A stretch of DNA of 64,000 nucleotides, taken from positions 434,001 through 498,000 of the forward strand of contig JADWOT020001584.1 of assembly GCA_036345935.2 (NCBI GenBank), in the 5' to 3' direction. How positions within the stretch are numbered: the first letter of the stretch is position 1; each line of letters opens with the position of its first letter. Below are positions 1 through 11,103 of this stretch, piece by piece. A model generated the notes under the pieces. It was not told where the DNA came from, made no database searches, and was given only the letters and a program-made list of their open reading frames with translations. The DNA comes from Taenia hydatigena (lineage: Eukaryota; Platyhelminthes; Cestoda; Cyclophyllidea; Taeniidae). A program made the position numbers and the translations under genes.

Positions 1-49
1 CAGAATTAGTTTCACCGTACAAAGGCACATTGGCTGTGACTGATGTAGC

Positions 50-270
50 TAACCAAGGCTCCCTTGAAAAAAAGGCAGAATACCAAGGCAGAATATACAC
101 ATATAACTAACAGGCAGAGGAAAATTAGTTACCGGCATGGCCCGGAGACCTGCCCACGCAGCTAGGACAATATAGCCACCTCTGCGACTCTGGCCAAAAC
201 TGGCAGTCCAAAGTATCACAAATGAAGTCAAGCCTATAACAGACTGAGAGTTAAATGAGCAATCAGCGTA
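50..270 (+). repeat. Dispersed repeat, copy R1
   Basis: This stretch shares several blocks with the repeat cluster at 39.9-40.9 kb: a GGCAGAATATACA block, an ACAGGCAGAGGAAA-like block, the string TGGCCCGGAGAC, and a block of the form GCTAGG-CAATA-GCCACCTCTG. It lies in the same orientation as copies R2 and R4 of the cluster. No protein is recognisable. It is the only copy I see outside the cluster, so the element is interspersed and not a local tandem. Boundaries are approximate, and family identity (MITE, SINE or foldback element) is not known. Confidence 0.75.
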
Positions 271-377
271 TTGCACGACAATGACCTATTTAATTGACAA
301 ATGTCAGAACCGTAGTTTGTCGTTTTATGCAATAATAAAGACCTTACTGCTCCTAAAATTTTATTGTAATTGTACTT

Positions 378-390
378 GTTTTTTCCTTAG
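378..390 (+). promoter_or_regulatory. Splice acceptor upstream of MED21 (cis 5'UTR or spliced-leader acceptor)
   Basis: A pyrimidine run followed by CCTTAG ends at 390, 89 bases before the MED21 start codon. It could close a 5'UTR intron or be the site where a spliced leader is joined. A short upstream ATG at 460 opens an 11-codon reading frame that overlaps the true start out of frame, which would lower translation if present in the mRNA. Confidence 0.5.
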
Positions 391-479
391 GTTCATCAAT
401 ACTCTCGGAACTTGTCACTACATAATCCTGCTTTCAGCTTGCAACCTACGATTGCACTAATGTTGGTTTGGGGCCGTAC

Positions 480-1105
480 ATGGCCGATCGTCTGACTGAG
501 TTGCAGGATACTATTAATTTGCAGGCTGAGAATCTCGGTAACGCTGTTGGAGTGATTCAACAGCTTGCGCAGCCGAGTCTTTTTCGTGAACTCAATCATA
601 ACGGTCGTCGAGAAAAGGAGTGGGCGTCCAACCCCGAGTTCCAAGCCCTTTTGCAAAATCAAAATCAAGAGGGTAGGGTGCTGGCTTTGAAAATCTTTTT
701 TGAAAATTATTCGGCTTTAAATGGTCTATCATATCACTTAGATAACGCTCACAAGTTTGCTGTTGCGATAGCAACTACAGCAAAGCGGATCGAACTATTA
801 ATTAATTCTCTCCCTGCTGAAGAGGCCTCTTTGGAGCTTCAAGACGAGGCTACCAGACATCTTCTATCAGATTATCGTAAGGAGAGCGCTAAACTAATTC
901 ATCTGATCACCAAAAGCTTCCAAACGCGCCTGTCTAAGGTTCGGCAGCTTTTGAGCAAAATTGCCGAGGTTCAGCTTCTTACAAGGACTCTGGAAAACGA
1001 AGTAAGCTGTGTAATTTGCCTTAATATTGTTACTTTGGTATCTTGTAGGTATACAACGACTTTTACAATGCAACAACCGAGGACGCCGATTACACTGACT
1101 ACTGA
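480..1105 (+). CDS. MED21: Mediator complex subunit 21
   Basis: MED21 is a small helical subunit of the middle module of Mediator, which links transcription factors to RNA polymerase II in the nucleus. The start codon at 480 gives MADRLTELQD, nearly identical to the family's N-terminal signature, followed by NAVGVIQQ; later the chain carries LINSLPAEEAS, matching the conserved LIDSLPSEES motif. My exon model is 480-672, 742-1001 and 1049-1105 (510 nt, 169 residues; vertebrate MED21 is about 144). Intron 1 (69 nt) is a multiple of three and has no stop, so unspliced DNA reads straight through it. Intron 2 is only 47 nt. The last exon adds an acidic, Tyr-rich tail ending at TGA 1103-1105 and overlaps the GET1 start codon at 1068 in another frame. 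An in-frame TTG lies at 468, but ATG 480 matches the family start. Confidence 0.9.
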
Positions 1106-1776
1106 GGCCGACGTGTTCTCTGTCTGGATACATTATCTCTCCTTTTGTTTAGCAGTAATAGTTGTCGTCCGTTTTGTTGGCATTCTCCTCCCTATTCTCG
1201 TTCCTAAGTTAGCCGTACGCGTCCTTCCCTCCTGTCGTGCTCACCGTCGAGCTTCCCAACTCAGATGTCAGGAAGTGCGTGACCTTCGAAAGAAAATGAG
1301 CCAGCTTAACATGGTGGACAATTTTGCGGTTTACTCAAAACTCGAACGCAAAGTTAAGGCTCTGGACCGGCAGCAGGCTGAGTCAGATCGATCTCAGCTG
1401 GGCACAACGGTTCGCATATCTTTTCATTACCATGCGTTGGGAGCTGCGTAATCACTTCTCCTTTCTTCCTCTGCAGCTAGTTTGCAGCTTTCTTGCACAG
1501 TGTATGCGCTACCTCCTCCACGGCGTCCTCCTTGCTTGGTTGGTTTATCAAGCGCCTCGTGAGAGACTATCCGATGAACAGTTGGCTCTGCTGTATGAAA
1601 CTCGTGCCTTGGTTGGCAGCCTGGTTCACTGGGCTCATTATGTCCCCAGCTGGGTCATCACCATGCTCTGGATACCGTTGTGCGAGGCTACGGCATCTCT
1701 CTTGCTCTCTAAAGTTCAGAGCTGCATAGAAGGAGGGGAGGAAGATGTGGCGATGACGTCAGCAGCAGGGCAGTGA
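1068..1776 (+). CDS. GET1: GET1/WRB-like tail-anchored protein insertion receptor
   Basis: GET1 (WRB, CHD5-like family) is an endoplasmic reticulum membrane receptor that receives tail-anchored proteins from the TRC40/GET3 ATPase. Exons are 1068-1409 and 1477-1776 (642 nt, 213 residues; human WRB is 174), with a 67-nt intron. Visible features in order are a first membrane segment (about residues 20-45), a basic cytosolic coiled coil (about 60-105) holding the family motif LNMVDNFAVYSKLERKV, a second membrane segment after the intron (about 118-138), and a third, Trp/Ile-rich one (about 158-185). The start codon lies 38 nt inside the MED21 reading frame and 19 nt after the MED21 last-intron acceptor. 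This predicts either a dicistronic message or trans-splicing at that same acceptor. A leader-borne AUG joined at 1049 would be out of frame with GET1. Identification rests on the coiled-coil motif and topology. Confidence 0.86.
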
Positions 1777-1817
1777 GTGGACGCGTTGAGCTATCGTGGT
1801 GTAAAGTCGCTTTTTGG

Positions 1818-1823
1818 AATAAA
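1818..1823 (+). terminator. Poly(A) signal after GET1
   Basis: AATAAA lies 42 nt after the GET1 stop codon. No comparable signal lies between MED21 and GET1, which fits a single primary transcript for the pair. Confidence 0.75.
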
Positions 1824-3204
1824 GCCTGTCGCACTTTCTGTGATCCGTGCCTACTCATAAGTTTTAAGTAGCATGGTGGGTGGATGTTTTAAGCCTTTGT
1901 AAAGCGGTGTCGCCTGTGCACTATTTCCGTCTGACGGATGATGCTGGTCAAATTGTTTGGAGAAGTGGCTACTTGTGCTTCTGGACGACGCTGGAAAGTG
2001 AATATCCACTAGTACTCCTTGCTTTCTGGGCTAGTGTGTGCAGAAGGCGCGTGTGCAGTTTTAGCGTCGTGGGCGTGCTCTAGAAGTTACACGGTCGTGT
2101 GCTTATAGTTTTAAAGGGTTCGGAAGGTTCGCATTTCACCTCCTACTAACGAAAGAGGAGTCCTGAAGACTAATGTTGACAGGAAGTTGAAGCTAATTGC
2201 CTGATCCGTGAGCGTGGATCGAGTGCACATCCAGGTGTGCGAGTATGCGCCCTGAGCCACTTTTTTTCTGGTCAATTCTTAATTTTATTAGACCATCGCC
2301 AAATCAATCTTACTGATGGGCAGATTTTTCATCCAGAGGCGGCTGTTTACGATCGTCGAGCTCGCTTTCGCACCCAGGCTCCACCCTGCACCTCGAGGAA
2401 AGGTGCAAGATTACAACTGCTGTCTTGGCAGTGCATAAACGTAATTTTTTGTCGATTATGATAGTTCGTGAGATTTCTTTACGAACTAAGGATGACAAGT
2501 TAACGCAACACACTTTATGCTCGCATACGTGCCAAATTTACTGCAGTGCGCACCCCGCTTGTCAATGGATGCAATGCATTATGGACACCAGCAGTTTTGA
2601 ATCGGGGACGACCCTCAGACTTCGGCGTGGGAGGCCTCCTTATTACAGATAAACTATTCTGAGACTCTCCACTAGTCTGAATTTTCTAGGTTGCAAGTTT
2701 TTGTGAACGACGGAGAGCCGAGTGCCTGCTGGGCGCCTGGAGCGAAGCCACTCCAGACATGATTGATACCGGAAGTCGCGTTTGGACCTGTTTACACACC
2801 ATTCAAATCTCACATTCCTCCTGAGAGTCTCATCGTCGCTCAACCTCAAAAACTACTCGCTAATAGTACTCGTTTTCCGCTAATGGTAAATGGTGGTGTC
2901 TACGTCAGCCGACGAACGACGACAGAAGATACCGTTGCTTGGATGTACCTCCACGGAGCACCACAGTTCGTATTTGTTGGGCTGCCCCAGACGAGAGTGC
3001 ATTCAGAAAGAAGAAACACGCAAATCGGGAAATCTCCAAAGTCTCAGTATAACCGTGGACAGACAAGGCAAGAAGCGGATTAAGCAACACCAGGAGACAG
3101 CTTAGTTCAGAGCGTATACCAAGAACAATGGACGGTTATGCGGGCAGGTAGGCAGACAAACGCAATGACGTGTTAGAAGCTAGAGAAGGAGATAGAGGTG
3201 CCAT
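1824..3204. other. Intergenic DNA between convergent GET1 and ADA
   Basis: This 1.4-kb stretch separates the 3' ends of two convergent genes. Short open frames exist on both strands, but none resembles a known protein or has a convincing splice context. The right part presumably includes the ADA 3'UTR. The nearest reverse-strand AATAAA (plus-strand TTTATT at 2284-2289) lies about 0.9 kb beyond the ADA stop, so the ADA poly(A) site is not settled. Confidence 0.5.
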
Positions 3205-6200
3205 TTAGAAGAATGGGACGTGGTCTTTGAGGTGCTGAACCAACGCGGCCTTGTCCTCAGGTTCAAGGAAGCAGGCCTCGGCAGCACGCAGATTCGCCAA
3301 ATGAAATTGTTCGCCCTCCAGCACCGCATTCATGGCCAGCATACGCTTCTCCGCCTGCAGCCACTGACCTGTCACTGTAGGGTCATCAGTGGAGATAGAG
3401 TAGTTAACCTTGTCAGCTTCGAAGCGAACGATTGGGTGCGAGGACCAGTCGCTGGGAGCTGAGCCCGTCAGTTCGCTGGAGAGAGGACACACCTGTTGAA
3501 GGTTGGAAACGAATTGCTTAAGCAACTAATTCTGGATTATATGCTTGAGTTAAGCCAGCAACAATACAAGAATTCGGCTGTCATCCATAGCAGCTAATAA
3601 GGGGCGAATGTACCCGTGGAACTACGATATGCCAAATAAGTAAATCAAGTCATTTGCACCAGATCACTTGAAATGAAATACTAGCAAGCATGACAAATTT
3701 CACGATAAACACAAGAGAGCTCGTCGCGGTACCACCCATTAAAAGTGCGGCATCGCAACCACCACAGCAAAGCAGACAAGAGCACGATGGAGGACACGCC
3801 CTGCCAATCGTGCTGACGATAGAATAAATCCACCTTGGATAGATCATAGAAGAACAGAAAGTGATGCACTAGTCATGCTTGTAGCCTGTTTTCCAGTAGG
3901 CAATGGAAGTGCGTTACCGAGCTTGTGACTTGGGCTTCACTCCTGTCACGGAGGATGAGACGTAAGCAAAAGGAGTGTGAGCAGACATCCACTTGATACA
4001 GCAAGTCTACTTTGCTGTTAGGGTGATTTCTGACCTTCTTGTTACTAATTCCCTTCATTGTGTACACATATAGGAGTTAGGAGGAGGAGAGGGGCGGCTG
4101 CTTCGCAAAACACCCTGAGACTAACTAGCAGGATCCCCTAGCAGCTGAAACACTCATTGACCACCCCTTGCTTTGTTGACGTGATTGCTAGTTTTTTGCC
4201 ATGAGGCCACGTTTACTATGAAACCATGGATGTCATGGCGGCAAAAAGATAGTTAGCCAAGAACAGTTTGACACATTAGTGGAGGTAAACAAAAGTTTGC
4301 AGACCGAAACTCACCTCGAAGTGAATATTCCTTTTGCGCATGTCCTTGTAGACTGCGAGATCGTCTAAAATGTGATACCCGTGGCCGATTCGCTCCGCAA
4401 ACATCTCATGGACAGCCTCAGTTACTGAGGCCGCCGGTCCATTCTCACCCGCGTGAGCTATGCAGTGCAGCCCCTCCTCCTTGGCCTTTTCGAAGGCCTT
4501 CTTTATTCGAGGGTCTGTGTTCGTTCCATTGCATGGCCCGTCGTCACCTAGAAGATGTAATTTAGATGTACAACCACTTTCGTTAACTTCGCCTTCGTGT
4601 GAAAATTGCCTGAGTCATCCATCCGCCCCATCTCGTCATTAATCAATAGTCTACAGAACTGGAAATGACGGTAATTGCTCAACCAACACCAAGATTGAAG
4701 GGTGAAGCGTGATGTGGGACTAAGATGTCTTCGTGTTTTTATACCTCGCATCCTGAGAGAAAAACTATTATGCGTACTCACAATGCCACACCGCATGCCT
4801 TCCAGCCTCCTACAACTTTAGCAATGAACTAGCGATCTGGAAATCTGTCTGCCGTCGCCTATGCAACCGACCTCTCATCCCAAAAAAATGCGCCTTCAAA
4901 GCGTTTTCCTGACCTAACAAGTGTATCAGTGTAAAAGGCCAACTGACGGCAAATGGAAATTTAACAGAAGGTCCGCTCAACAAACCAGGTAAATGCTAGT
5001 GCGGGCAGCATTAAAGAAGATTCCTCAGGTCTTAAAAATAACAGAATCGATTGCCACTCCTATTTACCTTCAATAATAACAATCACGAACTTTGATGGCA
5101 TATTACTCGGCGAAAAACTTTCAAAGATTTTCGGTGGTTACTTTTAAATCACCAGTTTGACCGAAGCTAGAATTTATTTGTAAGGTCTACTTATCATTTT
5201 ACTCAAAGCTTTAAATAGCGCAATTAAAAGGTATCCTTGCAAAATGCCTAGAAAACCCGTCAGTTCTTGTCACTATAGTCAATAAAACCACAAAACACAC
5301 AATAACTGCGAATTCAATCATGAGTAGATTACTATACCGCACTAGAAAGGAACGGAGCAAAGTGAAGAATACTTAGCAAAAAATGCCGACTAAAAACTGA
5401 CAATATCGACAATGGAAGCCCACAAATATCCAAAAATGCAACTCAGAACCACTTTTACCTGAACACCTGACCGTCCCGCCTCCAAGATGAAACTTCGCTC
5501 CAGTGGGGGAGACGACGGGCCCCGCACCAACGCGATCCAAACCAATCAAAAGCCAAGTTTGTTACACAAAATGCTTTGTTGATAAAGTCAAAAAGATACA
5601 CAATTGACACGATGAAAAAAGCGAAACTTTCTAATCATGATCGACTACACAAGAGGTTCTAGCCGATACTTTTAAAACTAGGAATTCTTAATGGGCAATC
5701 CGCTTATGCAATCTTGATGGTTCACTTTCTTCAGTGTACGAAGCAAGGCGTCGTTAATTCTTGGTCGATTAGTCCAAACAGCACTCAACAACTGGGAGCA
5801 CAATTGCCTCCAAGTCAAGAATAGTGTAGAAGTGATTGGAAACAATTATCAATATGGTAAAGTATGGACGTCTCACGTTCGTACCGAAGGTTTGTACAAG
5901 GAAGCTCAGACGCCATATCCAAAATTTTGGAGCTCACAAATTCAACAAAGATAATCCGCTTACGATTTATGCAGCAATAGATTTTTCAGAAGTACGCCAT
6001 GAACATCATGTTGGTTGTATTGCTTAGGGGAATAAGTCAATCAAAATTAAATTTAATTAGAGAGAAAGCTCACTGCCCCATGCACTGCCAACCTGGCTAA
6101 CTTCCCGCCCGCCCAGCTTACCTCTCACGCAGGGTGTGTGACACGTCAATCTTCTTACTGAGCTGACAGCAGAAATTAATGCCAGCCAAACAGGCATATG

Positions 6201-8594
6201 ATTTCTTCGATGTGAAGATAATAGTCGCACTATTCCGCAGAAGCCTACCAAAACGCAACGATAATCAGTGCTATTTTCAAGTGCCAAAACGCCTGAGGTG
6301 TGATGAGAGATCTTCCAGCAGGACTACCTGATGTAGGTCTTGTTAACTTCATTTCAAAGGAAACTTTCAGCCTTTTGTGAGTTGTAACACCATTGAGTGC
6401 GTAACGGCTTCTTAAGGTCATTCTTGCTTAATAAAACTAGGCAGTTCGAGATGACAAGATACGCTAGGCTTAAAGTGGGCGCGTGCATGCATATAAATGT
6501 AGAGATCAGGCTGCATTAGTAGCGTTTTGGTATCAGTAAGATGAGTAGCGCAGTCAAGTTCAGGATCATTGACTTCTGGTATAGTGAAAAAGAAGAGGCA
6601 AACAATAGATGATTGGAGGCTGGCTTCAGCAACGGAAGCATTATACAGCATTGCGCCTTGACGCATAACCTTGTAGGAATAAAAGCCTCATTTCCTTGGG
6701 TCTGGCTGCCTTAACACACCGGTGTGTCACCTGTTATCAGTAACTTTTCAACCAGGGCGGTAGTTACGATGCAACTAAAGGGATAGGGGAAGGAACAAAG
6801 CCAATAAAAAGTAACTAGTGGCAACAATCGTTTGTACTTGAGTTAGAGGTAAAATATCCACTATTAACAACGCCTTCAATACAGGAAGTGAACGCAAGGG
6901 ACTTCCTTGTTGAGAAGTTACCATGGCAGTCCACGGTCTCATTGGATGCTACTAAAACAAATATAAATTAGAAATTGGCACCCATGCCTCCAAAATAGAG
7001 CTGAATAGAGCTCCGATGGCTCTAGAGGTCACAAAGCCATCAAAATGGGATGACTAGATCCACACATGCTTGATACCAGTAGGAGACACAGAGACTGTTA
7101 ATGGGGCAGGAGAGAAGGTTGACTTGAGACTCATCGTACTCGCGGAATTGTCAGTGCCAACGCTCATGTACCGTCGTGTGCTACCACAGCAAATGCAAAT
7201 TACCTACCACCGGGGCATGAAACCACAACTGCCTGACAGGTGCAGCAACACAAGATTCAGTCTAGACACCGTCTAGATGACCTCAGATGAGAATAAAAAC
7301 AATTGGCCAAAACAATAATATTCCATGAAAAAGAAAAACGAAATCGGAAGGAATGAGTAGACGAAATCACCCACCAGACCAAAAGCAGAAGGACAGTAAT
7401 GACAGCACTAAGGGCAGCCAAGGGCAACGGGAATTGTTAAGTGTCAAACAAGATTAATGCTCTTGAGCAGAAGGAGAGCACTCACGGGGATTGCAATGAA
7501 GCGAGAGTTTTCCTTTATTAAAACGAACAAAAAATGGACGGCTGTAAAAAGAATATCAACTAAGACGAAGGATAGTCAAGTGTGGGAGAACGAGTTTCGA
7601 GGCGAGAAGAGCAAAGCGTCCACCACCAAAAAGGTAAGGGAAGATTAATAACTGTAGGATGAAGAGGGAAGGAGCGACTGACGAGAAGGTATGGTATTTT
7701 ATTTGCCCTGCTGCTATTAGTGAAATGAAGTAAAAGGACAGACGTTAGAACACACTTTAATAGTGATCTTAGTTGGAAGCATCTAACGGAGGTGGATGGC
7801 CGAAAAGGTTGACCGAAATTTCGGACCAATGTCGTCTCAAATGTTATCTAGTACCTGAGACATGAGAGGACCTTAAGGTGAATCCTGTCCAAAAGCTAGG
7901 CCCAGGCATGTTGGTGGAGGGACCCCTTTTTTCGCTAGGTGGATTTGGAAAAGATACTGCCGTCGGTATTTTAATCAAAAACTCTAAGCTGGGGAATAAC
8001 TAACCAGCAACATCGACCGCGACAACACCATGAGGCTTGAACGTCTTAGCGATAGCAACGACCTCATCGGACCACTCAGGATTGCCTCGCATCATGCAGA
8101 GGATGGCGCGCCATTGGAGTTCGTGCTTTGCGCCACCGCGTTCCAGGGCCTCGAGAACCGTCTTGGTGGCCTCTTCGGCACTCAGCTTGCCCCCAGCAAG
8201 AAAATGAGGCGAGAATCGAGGTTCCACGTAGCAGTGACCACCTCTGTTAACGCAGTCTTCAACGAAGTCAAGTGTCACTTGATTAATGGCCTCCTGTTAA
8301 TTCGAAACGGGCTCTTGTCAAAAGCAAAGGCCTCAAAGGCGATGTAATCACAAAGAAACCAGAAAAACATACTTTGTCACCTGCGATAGGTGGGACGATG
8401 TAGTCAAATGCTTTCAAAAATGAATTGAGAGAGTTTGGTTGCTTTATTGCCAACTTGTTCGCAAATTCATCCGCATTGGAGCCAGGCACATGAATTCCCT
8501 TCTTTTTGGCATATCTATACACAGTGGACGGCCGAAAGCCACCATCCAAGTGAAGATGCAACTCAACTTCCCATCTGTTTTCATTGAACCGCAT
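3205..8594 (-). CDS. ADA: Adenosine deaminase
   Basis: ADA hydrolyses adenosine and deoxyadenosine to inosine and deoxyinosine in purine salvage, using a catalytic zinc. Parasitic flatworms cannot make purines de novo, so salvage enzymes matter to them (general knowledge). Exons in coding order are 8594-8373, 8293-8005, 4547-4315 and 3492-3205 (1,032 nt, 343 residues; human ADA is 363). All zinc and catalytic motifs are present: VELHLHLDG near the N-terminus (two zinc His), HAGE (His and Glu) and ERIGHGYH in exon 3, and STDDP (paired Asp) in exon 4. Exon phases join cleanly as 0, 1, 0. The start MRFNENRWEVELHLHLDG has the family's usual distance to the zinc motif. The second intron is unusually long (about 3.5 kb). 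The gene lies 0.46 kb downstream of the DNAH10 stop on the same strand. Confidence 0.95.
4548..8004 (-). other. Long ADA intron 2
   Basis: This 3.46-kb intron holds no frame that I can identify as an exon or nested gene. It has an AT-rich background with a short GC-rich patch at about 5450-5560 that includes CCAAT-type strings. Some short open frames occur (for example 7457-7648 +), but they are low in complexity and lack family signatures. Confidence 0.6.
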
Positions 8595-9051
8595 ATCTCC
8601 AGTTCCCCCAATGGTTCAAAAGTGCGGGAAAATGTTTCGGCGTACGATGTGATTTATTAAAACAATGTAAGTCATATCAAGGATAAAACAAGAGTTATAG
8701 CTACAACGAATTCGCCGCATAAAACGCAAATCGGTGCTAGCTCAAGAATATTTCTAGTCCAAAGCGCAGAGAATTGTAATAAATTGTTTCAAGTTTTACT
8801 TAACATCTAAATAATAGCTTTAAATCCTTTCTTGAAATCAAATAATTGAACAGCCCATCAAAATGACGCCTGGCTTGATCACTTATATCAGAGTTTTGGA
8901 CTTCAAGCAGTGTTAACTGCAGCCAATTTGCACGAACTGTGGGTCTTAAAATCTCCTAATCCCGAATGACTCTCAGGTAATATTTATTTAGTAGCAAACT
9001 GAGGGGACAAAGACTTGGACGCAGACTGCCTGCCCACACTTGTCAGACTGG
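8595..9051 (-). promoter_or_regulatory. Dynein 3'UTR and ADA 5' region
   Basis: Two reverse-strand AATAAA signals lie here, at 8983-8988 (64 nt after the dynein stop) and at 8653-8658 (58 nt before the ADA start). The first is the likely dynein poly(A) signal. That leaves under 400 bp for an ADA promoter unless ADA is expressed from a shared transcript. I see no TATA box. Confidence 0.6.
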
Positions 9052-11103
9052 TCAGTCAGTGTTGAGTATGATGCAAGCTCCCTCGAGGATCCAAAAGGAG
9101 CTGTGCTCGTTGGTGGGCATGTCCAATTTGGTGACGTAGCCTTCACCCATGGCGTTGCGTCTCGAGCTCGTCACGTAGACAGGCACCTCTACGGTACCTG
9201 TCAGCTTCAGTTTGTGGCGCTCAATGGGTGTAAGACGAATCACCGGCAACTCTTGGATCAGCATACGTGGCAATTGGTGGACCATGCTGTGCTCCTGAAA
9301 TAGGGTCCCAGAATAACATGGTTTACTTGCTGCTTCAAGACTAACCAAAAGCAAGAGAGAGAACTTCAACTGCCGGCTAAATTCACAGCTACAAGCCTGG
9401 CAAGAGGTGAACTTACCTCGACACTCCAACCAGATCCTTCGAGGTAGAGGCCAACCACATTGCAACCGACGTCAGGCGCCATGAGGATGGTGGCAGTATC
9501 GGCAGGGAGGATGTCGGTGACGGAGGTTGACATGGTGCACTTGTCCAAGGCCCATCCATTCTTCCGACAGGCCTTTTGCACCAGAGCTGTGAGGTAGGAC
9601 TGGGGAAGGTGGAGGCCTGATAGCCACATCACCGGGGGCTCGCTTCTACCCCCGTTAGACTGGAGTGTTAAAATGCTTCGTCAGGTTGCATCTGACATCT
9701 CATCACTCCTGGATGTAGGTGCCTAAATCTTCTCCTAGACATTCACAACTTCGTCTACCCACCCAGCTCGGGTCCATTCACACGCAATCCAACTTTTACA
9801 AGTCAAAATAATGTTTGAATACCCCCAAGAAATACTGATTTCATCCTCGACAACTCACCCAGTTCTTATACTGTTCATGTCTTTGTAGCAGTTGTTGCAA
9901 CCAGTCCGCAAGACTCTTCTCTGTTGCTGGTACAAGCTTCCTCCAGGAGGCAGGAATGCTACCCCTCCCTAGGCAGGCAGCCACATCGTCCAATTCTGTG
10001 GACATCCCCACCTCGCCGGCAATCGCACGTCGCAGTTCTCGCAGCGAGGAACGCATCTCTCGAAGGATAAGGTTGAAGCGATCCAACTCCTGAATGAGCA
10101 CCACCAGGGTGGGCGAGATCTCTCCCACCATGTGCTTCTTGCGTAGGCCAATCACGTCGAAAGGCATCGGAAGACGAGACAGAATACTCGTTGCCATGGC
10201 GTCTAGCACAGCGTCTTTGGACAGTATTCCTGCACCCGTAGTCGTTGTCGTTGCAGAGGCGGCTTTTGTCCTCTTCTCTGCTCCTGGCGCTATCTCTTCC
10301 TCCTCCTCGTCTTCTGCTGTGGCGTTCTAAAGACACCCACGGAACGATGGAACCGAATGATTCTTTGCAGTCAAATTGTTTTATTGTGATTAAAAGACGT
10401 GAAAAAAGTGATGAGATCACTTTCTTCCGAGCGACATTCACCGACTATAACTCCAAGCTACTAGACTTTGGTGAAGAGGATTGAGGATTTTTGAGGCAAA
10501 ATGGCTTTTCATTCGACATTATCTCAGGTAGGAATGATTTGTAGGCAGACAAATGACTTACATCATCAGTGTCATCCTCAGGTGTGGTCATTGAAGACTC
10601 CTCAGTTTCCATCTCCTCATCATCCAAGTCCCACTCTTCTTCCCCTTCCTCCATTTCCATCTCCTCGGCCTCTTCTTCTCCTTCCTCTTCTTCGCCTTCT
10701 TCTGCCTCTTCAGCTTCTTCTCCATACAGAGCCCCATCTGTCGTCACAGGTGCAGTGCTCATTCGCTTGGTTCTCCTCGTCCTCTTCTTCTTTTTCTTGG
10801 GCAGTGGCGGTGTTGGTGACTTCTCCTGGCCCTCCTTCGCCTCCGCTGTTTCCTGTTGCTCTGCTGCTTTTGCCTCCTCCTTGGCAGCCTTCTCCATCTC
10901 CGTGAGAAGTTCAGTTACACCGAGGGCAGAATGCGAGAGTGCAGCACCATCCGGAATGCCTGCCACATTGTCCGTTTCAGGCAGCAGGTTCTGCAGGTTC
11001 GCCCAAAGGCTACGCGCAAACCGTGCCGCGTAGCCGATTGCCGTGTTGGCGTGCAGGCCGAAGACGTTTGGTTTTTGGTGCACGGGCCACACATCCACCG
11101 TTG
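9052..11103 (-). other. DNAH10: DNAH10 exons 54-57: C-terminal region with charged insertion
   Basis: Exons are 11103-10562, 10326-9859, 9659-9417 and 9294-9052. After [12 protein letters not shown] the chain enters an approximately 150-residue insertion: an Ala/Glu helix, a Lys/Arg cluster ([12 protein letters not shown]), then a long Glu run and an acidic Thr-rich stretch at the start of exon 55. The conserved C-terminal domain follows ([49 protein letters not shown]) and ends ILNTD. Confidence 0.92.

Noticed and set aside
468..1451. Single 327-codon open frame joining MED21 and GET1
   Set aside because: It reads through a 69-nt intron and a 47-nt intron and stops inside the GET1 intron. 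Splice signals and both family ends show two genes.
9959..10441. 160-codon minus-strand frame rich in Arg and Ser
   Set aside because: It is a frame-shifted reading of dynein exon 55; the in-phase frame matches the conserved C-terminal domain.
10501..11033. Long plus-strand frames rich in Ser, Pro and Leu
   Set aside because: They are the antisense of the GAG/GAA-rich dynein insertion (exon 54); composition alone keeps them open.
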